Assembly: GCA_028023455.1 (NCBI GenBank)
Contig: JAQFVV010012511.1
Location: 1,612,165 to 1,676,164 of the forward strand
Direction: 5' to 3'
DNA: 64,000 bases
Source: Epiperipatus broadwayi
Lineage: Eukaryota > Onychophora > Udeonychophora > Euonychophora > Peripatidae
The position numbers and the translations under genes are program-made. The notes under the pieces are model-generated. The model worked only from the letters and a program-made list of their open reading frames with translations, made no database searches and was not told where the DNA came from. This document shows positions 35,110 through 46,449 of the stretch, one piece after another (the stretch's first letter is position 1; every line of letters starts with the position of its first letter).

Positions 35110-37400
35110 TGGTTGTTGTTGTTTGGGCTATGTTTAATATAGAAGACTGTGTTTGTTATTTTTAAATTTATTTTATTCACATCATATTATAAATATATTC
35201 TTTTTTTTTACAATCAGTGCATTTAACATTTGTCTAAATTATCTTCATATTTTAGTTAATAGCTAGATACCAATTAACCAGCCATTGTTAGATTTCTAAT
35301 TAGGTTGACTATGATTTATCTACTTAAAAGATAAATTAATAATCATGTTTAAGATTTGATTAAATTTTAAGGTTCATTCAACCTAGTTGTAGCAATGGCA
35401 GGTACTCGTAATCATTCTATTTACCACTAAATAATGTGATTAAAAATAATTAAAAATCATAGATATTTATTCGTTTTTAGTTACTACCTCTACATATACT
35501 GTTACATAAAATGGTTTCTTTGAAAGATTAGAATATATATATCATAATCATACCACAGAAGAGTTTCGCTCCTCGGAATTATTTTTCAGGCAGATTTATA
35601 ACGAATAATTTTAATAATAAACTTGCAAATACAAGTTTACTTTTCATTTATTGATGCCTATTCATTCAGTGTATATACTTTCAGTATAGTAAAAGAATTA
35701 TATTTTAACATTTATTCTATTTTTTAACGTTAGCAGCGTTATATAATGTAAGATAAGGGTTACTGAATTATAAAGAGTAAGGAAGTGTAATAAAATTTTA
35801 TAAACATTTATAGATTTTTCAAAGAACTTATAAAATATATATAATAACTTTTTTAAGATTTGGTTTTGCTTATATTGCAGAAACGTTTAGTCTCTACAGA
35901 TTTATTTTAACGGATATTTTTATTTATCCAGACTGCTGTTGACATTTTAAAACTTGCATTGATTGTATGAAATGGATTTTTCATATTTCCATTTTTTTCT
36001 TTTATATATAAGTTTGTGGTTTAATATTACTTTACTAACTAAAAAATAAAAACTATATATATATCCCAATAATATAAGGAGCTTCAATGCTTTATAATGT
36101 TCTCCAAACTTCAGAGCATAATATTTTAAATATGAGGTTCTAGAATAAATTATATTGGCATCATCGTAAACAATTTCAAAATTACTATCAATGATGACTA
36201 TCTTTGGTTGTATTCTAATGTGTTTAACTGGTGTTTAAATCTCCAAATATTACAGATATTTGAAAGCAGACTTCTAGAATAATATTGTTATATTTTATAG
36301 AGTGCTAATAGCACTAATTAAGCTTATTTTATTTTTATTAAATAAGCTTATTTAGAGCTATTAGCATGCTCTTTACATTACATTTGTAAATACAAGCTAA
36401 ATAAGTCACGTGATGTATGACTTGATTTCATTAATATATATATATAAGATAAAATAAAACTTAAATAACCTATTATAAAACAAAAAAAATAGTAGAAAAT
36501 TATCAAGGTAATCAAATGTTAGATTATATGGCAGATTAGTAGTTATTTTTTCTTTTATTATTCAGCTAAACATAGTCAAATAAGCATTAACTGAATAATA
36601 GTTGAGTGGCTATTTGTATTGGCTATGTTTGGTATAGTTACTTTAAAAAGAATTACATACAAGTAGACACTTTTTAACATAAAATTGCTTAAAACAAAAT
36701 ATTGCTTTATGTAAAAGAACATTTAGTTCCATCAAAATAGATGTATAATGTCTTAATTAAATATACTCTGCACAAAATTCTTTAATTTAAAGTATCTACT
36801 AATACAAAAGATATTTAAATCTTTTAGAAAAACCAATATCATCATTGCAAAATAAGCTTGCTTTAAGAACTGATATTTGTTAACTACTGATAAGATATTA
36901 TAAGAATGAATTACATACAAAAATCATTATTTTTTGAAATCAAACAAAAAAATTGAAAACAGAAATTCAGAAAATTTGAAATTGCCTTCACACTTTGTCT
37001 ATAGGTGCAGTGAGTTTGAGGCTAAAAGATAAAAAATAAAAGTAAGAAAAAAACCCATGTTGGTGTTGTTTTAGTAATGCCCGATTATTTTTAAAAAGTA
37101 CATTTTTTGAATTATTTTCAATAGTATTAGGGAAGCTTTGTTTTATTATAGAATTTTTTCAAACAAAAGCTATTTTGTTTTACAAAAAAATTATGATAGT
37201 AAAATCATAGTAGTTATTGCTTAAATCTAGGCACAATGAACCATAGAAACTTTTTAGATCACCAATAACAGTTTTTCTCCCATATATTTAGTATATAATC
37301 TATCCAGGTAACTATCCATTTACAGGTTAATAATTGAGTATTTATCCATTATTATCCAACGAACAATGGTCAGTCTGGGTTGGCTAGATTAATATAATTG
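35110..37400. other. AT-rich sequence with one long hairpin
   Basis: No gene recognised. It contains the hairpin at 36298-36376 (separate entry). Confidence 0.6.
36298..36376. repeat. Imperfect palindrome, about 35-bp arms
   Basis: TAGAGTGCTAATAGCACTAA and AAGCTTATTTTA pair with the inverse sequence ending GAGCTATTAGCATGCTCTTTA, around a short T-rich loop. It could be a small fold-back repeat or a hairpin RNA; nothing further supports either. Confidence 0.65.
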
Positions 37401-37408
37401 TATATAGT

Positions 37409-37496
37409 GTTATTTTCACCAATGATGGAAGATACATTATATTCCAACAAATGTTATTTTCACCAATGATGGAAGATACATTATATTCCAACAAAT
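37409..37496. repeat. Perfect 44-bp tandem duplication
   Basis: GTTATTTTCACCAATGATGG and the following bases to AACAAAT occur at 37409-37452 and again, identical, at 37453-37496. Identity implies a recent event, unlike the diverged repeats around it. Confidence 0.95.
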
Positions 37497-37523
37497 GTAC
37501 AGACCATTCTTTATCTCCAACAT

Positions 37524-37613
37524 TGGTGGCCTAACCATTAGCATAGCTGCCTACAAAGCAGCTGGCCCGGGTTCGCTTGCTGGTCAACGCCTTTGACCTA
37601 TGAAAAAAAAAAG
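37524..37613 (+). mobile_element. tRNA-derived SINE with A-rich tail
   Basis: The sequence GGTGGCCTAACCATTAGCAT... has an A-box-like start, a possible anticodon-arm hairpin (AGCTGCCTACAAAGCAGCT) and a B-box-like GGGTTCGCTTGC. It ends in AAAAAAAAAAG. The GC content is clearly higher than its surroundings. The tRNA fold is incomplete, so it is a SINE or tRNA pseudogene rather than a working tRNA. Confidence 0.65.
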
Positions 37614-38189
37614 AATAAACTTATTGTTTTAGAAGAATAAAGATAGTACTAGTAAACTACACTTTTAGTAAGATACTTGATATTTATTAAATGCAACCGA
37701 AAGCTTTACCAAAAACAACAATTAAACTTTACTAAAATTCTTCCACAACCATGGTTTTATCTGCATTTTAAAATTAAAAAAAAGATGTATTCATTACAAA
37801 AATAGAAAAGTGTTCAATGTAATAGAAGCTTTTTAAAAATGTTATAAATAAAAAGAATAATAAAACTGTAATGTGGAATGTATTCTCTTTATGTAAATAA
37901 TTCTCATTTTTTTAAAAAAGGTCATTTATTTTTACAATATTTCCCTTTAAAAAATTTTTTTTAATGTATTAAAATGGGATTTTTAAAAATATTATAAGCT
38001 AAGAATCTTGAGTTAAATTTTAGCACAGTACCTTAGCTTTGATTTATATAAAGTTCATTATCATGAAAAATGTTGCATATATCTGTCATTTTACATTAAC
38101 AAAATCGATTTTATTAGTAAAAAATTTGACAAAAATTATATTGCAATGCAATACATATTGTATTTGTTTTCAATAATTGTGTAATTTAT

Positions 38190-40620
38190 GTATTGTGATG
38201 TGCTATGACTTCTTCTTTATCAAAGTCAGGACCTGATAACCACTTTATTTTCCCTTTCTATTCCCCACTCTGTTTTTCCCATATTCTTCTCTATCACTCC
38301 ACCCCCCATATTCTTTTCTATCACTCCATCCCCATTTCCATAACATCATCTTTGTCCACTTTATGGCCTTTATATCTAGAGCCCCTTATCTTTATCCAAA
38401 CCCAGCATAAAAACTAATAACCCACTTTCTGCATAATCACTTTGTTTATATTTCTTCTCATACAGCTTCATTATTTGTAACCTTTCTGCTTGTAAGCATT
38501 TACATTCAATTAGCAGATGCCTAATATTTTCCATACCTTCCTTACATAACTTACAGACTAAATCAACCACATTTCTTCATTTGTGTTTATATTTCCTTAT
38601 TGTTAGCAATCCTGTTTAAGCTTTAAACAGTAAACTACTTTCCTTATTATTATTGTAAATTAACTCACACCCAATATTCTGTTTACTTTTGTATATATTT
38701 AAACTCTTTTTACTTTTGTATATATTTAATATATTTAAACTCTTTTTATTCTTTATACTAATTTTCCATCTCTTAAACTCTCTATTCTTTATTAATGCAT
38801 CTATTCTTTTGTCCCATTCCTTACCACTACAACACTCAACAATCCTCCTAGCACAATCATCCCGCATTTTGTACAAGTATACTGACATAAAGTCTTTATC
38901 CAAATCTTGTGCATACTGTAATATCTTTCTCACCCATCTTGTTGCCTGTCCTTTACTTGTAATCTGATTAAATACTATTTTGGCTATTCTCTTACTATCC
39001 ATAAACTGCAATCTACTAACAGTTTCATTTTGTTTTTTACATCTCTCATATAAAAACATGACCATCCCATTTCTCATTGAATTGCCTCCTTTGCTGTCCA
39101 CACATCTGCATCTAATGCATGTCCTGCTACTTGCCTTTATACTTTTTTTAAATAATCTAACACCCCTTTCCTAACACATAACACATTGTTACCATAAGTT
39201 AACCAAGCTATTGCCACTCTCTTCCATACAATTCTTGCTACATTATATGTTAATTTCTTTATCAGTCTCTTTCTGTTCATCATTTCATTTATCATTTTTT
39301 TCTCTCATTCATCCAAGCAATTTCTCTGATTACTTAAGATGATTCCCAAATATTATACCTATTAACCATATTTAACTTTATATCCCCCAATAAAAAATAT
39401 TTCTGTTCTCTTTCCCCAGCCTTTATCACCATTATTTTTGATTTTTCTTCACTAAATTTAATCCCCATAATTTTACACACTCTTGTGCATGTCTTCAGCA
39501 TAACTTCCATATCTTCCCTACTTTCTGTCACAAGAATAAAAGATCTGATAATGTATACACTTCCTTGCCATCTATTAATGGTATCTCTACCCATCTTCCT
39601 AATCTCTCCATTGCTCTCTCTCTCCATTTTCTCACAAATATAACAAAACCAAATCAGTGGCATAGGGCATACTTGCCTTAGTCCCACTCTATTTTTAACT
39701 CTAACTGATTCTATATTTCCTAATTTATGTGTATAATAATTCTTTTCATACAATCTCTTAATAAGTTCCAATAAAGCTCCAGTCATTCCCAAATTTACTA
39801 AACGTATCCATAATTTATTTTTATTTCTGCTATCATATGCCATTTCTTTATCTATAAAGGCCATATATAAATTTTACCTGTATCTATATTATGTTGTGTG
39901 TCTACAAACAAACTATCTCCTACATACCTATCCATTCTAAAATATCCTTTGCATTTCTCCCATTCTATTATGTTCTTTGATCCATTTTGCCATTGTTCCA
40001 GCCATCATATATTCAAAAACTTTATGTAACAGTGATATTCCCTCAATCAGTCTTTAATTGTTTATTTTTCTATGACCTTACCCTTTCTTTTAAATAATAA
40101 CCTTACTCTTGTATTATTCCAGCTATCTAAAAATTTTGTCTTTTGTGTCATCTTATCTAAAACATGATAATAGATTTAATTTTTTCCTATTTTTCAAATT
40201 CAACACCATCTCTGATGCCCATCCATCTGACCTCTTGCCTTTCCACTTTTCAACTTCTTCCCTGCCTCATTCAATTCATTTTCTATGAAATTAATATTTT
40301 CATTACTATGTGCTTTTATGTTTGTTATCACTCTATCCCTCATATCTAACATCTTTTCTATATCCATTACATCTTCTCTAGAACTACACCCTTTTTCCTC
40401 ATCATTTAGTAATACTATTTCTCTCTTTCCTACATTCCTTTTTTAAATATATTTCCAAATATTTTTACTCCCATCTTTTCCACTATTATTAATATACCCC
40501 AATAATTTATTATTTAATTTCATTCTCTTTCTATAATTATCTATTCAACTTTTTTTTAAAAAATAGCTGTCCCATTAAATAATAACATTTTTTTTATCTT
40601 CTTTGTTTTTTTCTTCATAT
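38190..40620 (-). mobile_element. Decayed LINE on the minus strand
   Basis: Read leftwards. A frame at 39864-39334 has MAFIDKEMAYDSRNKNKLW (relatives: AFxDxEKAFDxVxxxxLW), VGLRQVCPMPLIWF (GxRQGCPxSPLLF), and TESREDMEVMLKTC...GIKFSEEKSKIM; the YADD box is lost (YIIRSFILV). Near 39101-38616 is a post-RT domain with LQFMDSKRIAKIVFNQ. Near 38530-38555 is a C-terminal zinc motif CKLCKEGMENIRHLLIEC (C-x2-C-x8-H-x4-C). The 5' part to about 40620 is readable only in fragments. Remnants at 61400-64000 share the post-RT block. Confidence 0.75.
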
Positions 40621-40679
40621 GTCATCATTAATTAAAATAACAAGTATAAGCTGCATCCTAGTGGCAAGGCTATAACAGA

Positions 40680-41660
40680 CTATCAGGGCAAAAAATAAAA
40701 CTCTGTGTCAGACTAGAGTTAAAGTTACAGAGTCTAATAAAACTATGTATCTACCACTAATAGTGGCATCTGGTAATCATAGTAATTTGTTAGGCCATGA
40801 CAGGTTGTCACTTAGGGTTTGCACTGACAAAGGTCAATCAAGTCATAAATGGTAAATAAATTAAAGAATGATTACCCTGATGTTTTTAAGAAAGTTATGG
40901 CAATTAAAAAAACCAAAACACCAAGTATCAAAAAAGTTCACTGAGATAAAGCTGAAGGCCCTTGGTTTAGACTCCATGTGGACAATGCTGGCCCATGGAA
41001 GGTCAAACTATTAATAGTAATTGATTGATATTCTAAGTGGCTGGAGGTAGTGGAAGTTCCATCACTTCAGACCACTGCAACAAGAGAAGCTTTTAAGAGG
41101 CTATTTGCTACTCATGGTCTTCCTAAAACTATAGTCTCAGATAATGGCACAGCATTTACTATAGTGGCATTTAAAATATTTTGTGACAATAATGGCATTG
41201 AGCTAATCTTCAGCCCACCACTTCACCCTGAAAGCAATGGGCAGGTTGAGAGATTGGTTCAAGAGACTAAAAGTGCTCACGAAGATTGACACAGGAAGCT
41301 GGAACACCCACACTGCCAGAATGTTGTTGTCACAGCATTCTACACTGAGTAGAGCAACTGCAAAAACTCCAATCTTGTGAATTAACTTATCAGCTCTGAA
41401 ACCTGATCCAAATGATGGAAAACAAGAAAAAGACAGCATCAAATTATAAATAAGATGTATAGTAGATCCACTAAATGGATCCTAGCAATTGTAATTCAAC
41501 AGAAAGAAATCCACACTATAGTAGTCAAAACAGCAGATGGATGTCAACATCATTGCCATCTGAATCAACTTAGACTGGATCATACAGACGCAGCCATGAT
41601 GAATGAATTTCCAAGGACAAGGATTGTAAGCAAGGAGGACCAATAAACCAAAGATGGGAG
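40680..41660 (+). mobile_element. Internally deleted Ty3/Gypsy element (protease end plus integrase)
   Basis: Near 40755-40830, PLIVASGNHSNLLGHDRLS matches the end of a Gypsy protease domain (LLGRDWL). RT and RNase H are absent. Integrase core sequence follows from about 40970: LHVDNAGPW (first aspartate), then a 79-codon frame at 41050-41289 with HGLPKTIVSDNGTAFT (second aspartate) and FSPPLHPESNGQVERLVQ (glutamate), the D,D35E core. A C-terminal module lies near 41470-41640 (TADGCQHHCHLNQLRLDH). It is a different family from the element at 1493-11733. LTRs were not found. Confidence 0.8.
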
Positions 41661-43330
41661 CAAATCAGAAGGAGCACCAAAGTGGATTAGTCATTCTCCA
41701 GCATACCTGCATTACTAGGTTTTTTAGGACTAATGTTAGGCCAGGAGAGGGATTTTATAGTTCTTCTTTTCCTCAGAAGTGGACTATTCCAGATTCCTTC
41801 TTTATCTGGTTGGATTGAGCATTGTTTGTTGCTGGCCACTAGGCCGATGTACAGATAAACACATAACCTATGATTATACAGGCCAATAAGCAAGTATGAT
41901 TTCTGAATCCAAATGCTCCAGTGAGGTCAGGAATCTGGTTTTAAATAGTCAGCCTTTTGGAGGAAGAGGCAGGGAATGTCTGTCTAACCTATAAAGATGA
42001 TATGCATTCTCCAGTAGAAGCTACGCTAACCTAAACAACAGTTTACATTCTTACAATAGCAATACCCTATTTGTCCACATAGCTAGGTGTATCCACATAA
42101 GGACCAGACATTTCTAAGACTATTGCCAACTCAAGGCAAGCTGTCTGGTACAGCCAGAAGAGTTGTTCTTCTCTCTACTCATGAGGCAAACTATCAGGTG
42201 TAGTTGGAAGCGATAGATTGTTAAGACTTGGATCCAAGAGTTCACATTAGAAATATTATTCTGTATTGCATATATTTGTAAATATAATAAAATATTATAT
42301 TAATTATATAATACTGGTGGTAGTGTTATTTTTTGTAGGTTGGGTCTGTACTCCAGACCAAACACAGCACTTTCTAAACGTTAGCAATATTTTTTTCAAT
42401 CTTTCCAATTCCAATTACAAATGATAGCACTTAAGTGCCCTCTATCAGCTCATGGTGAAAATAAATTAGATGTAGCAGTTACAATTGAATTTTAAACTAT
42501 GACAAATAAGATTTATATAACTAATTTTAGAATTTCTTCATCAAGTTTCCAAACATCACCACCCAAAAATCTGATTGTTTGAATGTTATTTATATTAAAC
42601 AAATTTTAAATTTCTTTATATGAAAGTATAATGCTTTCTGTCATCAATAACTGATTGTGAACAAGTAAAATCTATAAACCAATTTTTATAAATCTTATTA
42701 TCACTATATATTCATAAAGAAGATGTTTTTACTTTATTTGAAATTGACAGATGAAATCCATAATTATTAATGTAATGTATTTTTACACAATTTATAAACA
42801 CACACACAAATATATATTTAACCAGATGAGAATTTAATTCCCTATTATAGAAATTTCACAAATTGAATTAAATATACATATAACATTTATGAAATCTAAA
42901 GAGCTGTAAGTTGCATAATACAATTAGATTACATTCATATGTGTGTGTGAAAATAAATTAATGTTATAAAGTATTTTGGATAAGTAACATTTATGGCAAG
43001 TTTTAGGCATAGGTAATCCTCATACTCTACTTTGATTGGTAAATAAACAAAGAAAGTCAATTTTTTATAGGAATAATGTTACTAGCATTTAAATTAGTAT
43101 CATGGATCAATAACATTACAGTATTTACTTTTATATGGATATAAAATATACTTAATTAATGCATGAATATTAAAGTTATGTTACACTATATACATATATA
43201 TTTAAAATCATAAAGATAAATAAGTAAGTATAAAAAATAAAGTTTTATTCAAAATAATAATAATAAGTTATAAGTTAATAAATACATAATTAACATTTAA
43301 TTCTAAGGCAGTATGTAATTTGCTTATACT
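41661..43330. other. No recognised gene; possible 3' flank of the Gypsy remnant
   Basis: The first 600 bp (41661-42260) is less AT-rich than its surroundings and may be the 3' untranslated region or LTR of the Gypsy remnant, but no second copy is in the window. The rest is AT-rich sequence. Confidence 0.4.
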
Positions 43331-43432
43331 GAATATATATATATATATGTCAACAGATGGCGTTCTACCAAAAACACCATCAAGCGTATGTTTACATAAA
43401 CGTCAGAGCATGCATTCACTATCTCTAACTTT

Positions 43433-43492
43433 AATTCCACTTTCAGATCATGATTTCAAGCTATTTGCTATCATCAGTGAAAGACAGGAATT
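43433..43492 (-). ncRNA. Hammerhead ribozyme, copy 2, unit A
   Basis: Minus-strand core CUUUCA-CUGAUGA-stem II-GAAA-UCAUGAUC-UGAAAG. Stem I has CUUUCA/UGAAAG, then an internal loop (UGU/U), then AAUUCC/GGAAUU, all perfectly paired. Stem III is 3 bp with a 2-base loop, and the cleavage triplet is AUC. Stem II is again weak. Confidence 0.88.
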
Positions 43493-43831
43493 TTAGAAAC
43501 TAGATCTAAACACAAACTCTGAGCATTTATGAAACAGTTTCTATTCAGCTTGCAAGTGTGAATCTTTTAGACACGTAATGTCTTCAAACTCAGCATAGAA
43601 AGCCAGATAGCTACATGGGTCTGATCTCTGTTCAGCATCACCATATAGTAGAAGCCTCTGCAATATATATCATTGCTAGAAAGACCTCAAAGGTACATTT
43701 ATGAAAAACAAAAAACAAGTTAAAAACTTGCTAACACTTGTATTTATGTCAACAGATAGTGTTCTACCAAAAACACCGTCAAGCATATGTTTACATAAAC
43801 GTCAGAGCATGCATTCACTATCTCTAACTTT

Positions 43832-43891
43832 AATTCCACTTTCAGATCATGATTTCAAGCTATTTGCTATCATCAGTGAAAGACAGGAATT
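43832..43891 (-). ncRNA. Hammerhead ribozyme, copy 2, unit B
   Basis: Identical fold, 399 bp after the previous one on the same strand; core intact. Confidence 0.88.
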
Positions 43892-44040
43892 TTAGAAACT
43901 AGATCTAAACACAAACTCTGAGCGTTTATGAAACAGTTTCTATTCAGCTTGCAAGCGTGAATCTTTTAGACACGTAATGTCTTCAAACTCAGCATAGCAA
44001 GCCAGATAGCTCAGAGTTTGTGTTTAGATCTAGTTTCTAA

Positions 44041-44100
44041 AATTCCTGTCTTTCACTGATGATAGCAAATAGCTTGAAATCATGATCTGAAAGTGGAATT
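44041..44100 (+). ncRNA. Hammerhead ribozyme, copy 2, inverted unit A
   Basis: Plus-strand copy with intact core and fully paired outer stem I (AATTCC at 44041-44046 with GGAATT at 44095-44100). Predicted cut is between 44087 and 44088. Confidence 0.88.
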
Positions 44101-44439
44101 AAAGTTAGAGATAGTGAATGCATGCTCTGACGTTTATGTAAACATACCCTTGACGGTGTTTTTGGTAGAATGCCATCTGTTGACATAAATACAAGCGTTA
44201 GCAAGTTTTTAACTTGTTTTTTGTTTTTCATAAATGTACCTTTGAGGTCTTTCTAGCAATGATATATATTGCAGAGGCTTCTACTATGTGGTGATGCTGA
44301 ACAGAGATCAGACCCATGTAGCTATCTGGCTTGCTATGCTGAGTTTGAAGACATTACGTGTCTAAAAGATTCACACTTGCAAGCTGAATAGAAACTGTTT
44401 CATAAATGCTCAGAGTTTGTGTTTAGATCTAGTTTCTAA

Positions 44440-44499
44440 AATTCCTGTCTTTCATTGATGATAGAAAATAGCTTGAAATCATGATCTGAAAGTGGAATT
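44440..44499 (+). ncRNA. Hammerhead ribozyme, copy 2, inverted unit B, likely dead
   Basis: Same fold, but the core reads UUGAUGA: the first C of CUGAUGA, an essential base, is changed. Stem II is also damaged (TAGAAAATAGC). Stems I and III are intact. Confidence 0.8.
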
Positions 44500-44639
44500 A
44501 AAGTTAGAGATAGTGAATGCATGCTCTGATGTTTATGTAAACATATGCTTGATGGTGTTTTTGGTAGAACGCCATCTGTTGACATAAATACAAGCGTTAG
44601 CAAGTTTTTAACTTGGTTTTTTGTTTTTCATATATATAT

Positions 44640-44762
44640 AATTAGAGGGATTTGAACTCAGTATTTTTCTTTTACACATTGTGTGGTCATGTGTATCAGT
44701 TGCTTTAGATGGAATGGAGAATGAATAGACTAAAAAATTTCTGACTTCAAACCCCTCTAATT
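44640..44762. mobile_element. Short palindromic tRNA-like repeat (MITE or SINE)
   Basis: The ends form an inverted repeat: AATTAGAGGGATTTGAA at 44640-44656 and TTCAAACCCCTCTAATT at 44746-44762. The interior contains GTGTGGTCATGTGTATCAGTTG, shared with the arms of the insert at 23630-23950. The plus strand has an A-box-like and a B-box-like (ACTTCAAACCCC) element at tRNA spacing. It abuts the AT run that ends the ribozyme element. Confidence 0.6.
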
Positions 44763-44826
44763 ATAATTAACATTTACTTTCTGCCATTGCATTCACTATT
44801 ATTAAAGAGAAAAAGAAATTTAAATG

Positions 44827-44930
44827 ATTAATTGTGATAATACATTGGACTATTTTCATCATCTATCATTAAATGTTGAATGTATAGAATATTTTAAACT
44901 TTATTTAAACTTTTCAAATCCACAAAACTT
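44827..44930. repeat. Dispersed repeat, inverse copy at 48820-48915
   Basis: The block from GTGATAATACATTGGACTAT to TTTAAACTTTTCAAA matches the inverse strand of 48820-48915 over about 95 bp with roughly ten differences. Its identity is unknown. Confidence 0.7.
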
Positions 44931-45079
44931 ATTAGTAAGAACATATAAATAGGCGTTCGAGGTTAGTAATTGCACACTGTCTTGAGTAGTATTATTCTCC
45001 AACTCTTCTTCAGGTGTTGCTGGTACCAGTGGCAATATTAGCATAGTAGTTGAATTTACATCTTATATTCTTGAATATC

Positions 45080-45315
45080 AAATTTTAAGATAACACTCTA
45101 ATCAACTGAGCTATTCTATCAAAGGCAACGGATAATAGAAATTTTATATATTTATATAAGAGGGTTGGTTCAAATCCTCAGGAGTCCTACAATTTTTTTT
45201 TTTTAACTTAAAGAAGTGAGGAGGATTTAAACCAACTCTCATATATAAATTTATAAAATTTCCACTTAATGTTGCCTTTGACAGAATAGCTCAGTTGGTT
45301 AGAGAATTGTCACTA
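45080..45315. repeat. Head-to-head tRNA-like palindrome
   Basis: A tRNA-like head (GAATAGCTCAGTTGGTTAGAG, A-box consensus) lies on the plus strand near 45284-45304. A matching head (AATAGCTCAGTTGATTAGAG) lies on the minus strand near 45092-45112. The B-box-like GGTTCAAATCC is near 45164 (plus), and its inverse is near 45218-45232. The arms are inverted copies around a T-run at 45192-45204, so it is an inverted pair of tRNA-derived SINE or tRNA pseudogene fragments. Confidence 0.6.
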
Positions 45316-45626
45316 TAATTAGTAAAATTTTTATGTAAATAATAATATTTAGATTTCCCAATCATTTTTATTTAAATATCCTAATTTATATAAAATGTAA
45401 TATATTATTATTAATAATTTATTGTTACATTTTCATTTACCATTGCCAAACTCCCTCCACTCACAACCCCGACGTCATCCATTTCACATCATTATTGAAA
45501 CTAGAGATTATCTCTAGCACAGATATAAACTTTAAACCTCAGTTAAAGATTAATATATCTAATTTTTTATATATTTTACACACACGAAATTATTAACCGT
45601 TCTCTTTCCCGTGTGTAATATCTTAT

Positions 45627-45779
45627 AGATATAATAAACACATCCATACTTCCCCATTCTTTTTTAAATTCACTTAAATAAAGATATAATAAAAAAACAA
45701 AAGTCATTTGTCTTTTATTATATCTTTATTTAAGGAAATTTAAAAAGAATGGGGAAGTATGGAGATGTTTATTATATCT
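45627..45779. repeat. Palindrome with 66-bp arms
   Basis: AGATATAATAAACACATCCA onwards (45627-45692) is the inverse of 45713-45779, with a few mismatches, around a 20-bp loop. It is a fold-back MITE-like structure with no ORF. Confidence 0.8.
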
Positions 45780-46449
45780 ATTAATAATTTACTTAAAATT
45801 AAAACTTATTTTAAAGATATTGTCTTATAATTATAGTAATTCTGTGTATGATGAAATTATCTTTATCTATAATGTTTTATCTGTTGTTTACTTGAGAGTA
45901 CTAATAGAATGTCTGTCTCTGAAATGATAGGTCTGAGTTTGATGATGGTTGTGCTAGCATTTTTTTAAGGGTATCATCATTTTCTTTTTTTGTTATTATT
46001 ATCCTGTATTATGTTTTTTACACATTTTATTAAATAGCTTTTTCAATTTTTAATAATGATATTATCTGCTTTTTAAATGGTATATTATCTTTTTACATGT
46101 TTTACTAAACAGCTTTTTTTTGGATGTGTTCTTTAGCTCAAAACTCCCAATTGATCCATAATTGACACTACACTTAAAATTTAAGAAAAACAATGAATAA
46201 AAAAACATAATTTTTAAAAAGATATTATTGCATGCTAAATTATTTAATTTTTAACCATACTTAATTTTTATACGTATTACTTTGTTTTTTTTCATTAATT
46301 CACCCTCTAGTGAAAATTTCCACAAGCTTTATACTGTAATACGCATATTTTCTTATATACATTATAATATGAAATTTTAGTTTGAAAAAAATTCCATAGA
46401 TGACAAGAAAATAAAATTCCTCAAAACAAGCTCCACTTTTACAAATACC

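Larger units (their letters stand above)
43349..44632. mobile_element. Fold-back ribozyme retroelement (retrozyme-like), copy 2
   Basis: Same design as the element at 12478-13739 but a different subfamily. It lies between AT runs, with unit starts GTCAACAGATGGCG at 43349 and 43748 (399 bp apart). It switches near 44010 to inverted units whose starts are at 44184 and 44583 (again 399 bp). The left end again lacks the CAAGTT-AACTTG segment that the right end keeps. It has four hammerhead ribozymes, two on each strand. Similarity to copy 1 extends through the whole unit (for example CAGTTTCTATTCAGCTTGCA and GATATATATTGCAGAG-type segments). No credible protein is encoded; 64-codon frames on both strands mirror each other because of the inverted repeat. 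Confidence 0.8.

Noticed and set aside
37524-37613. Functional tRNA gene
   Set aside because: A complete cloverleaf could not be formed, and an A-rich tail follows; it is better explained as a SINE.
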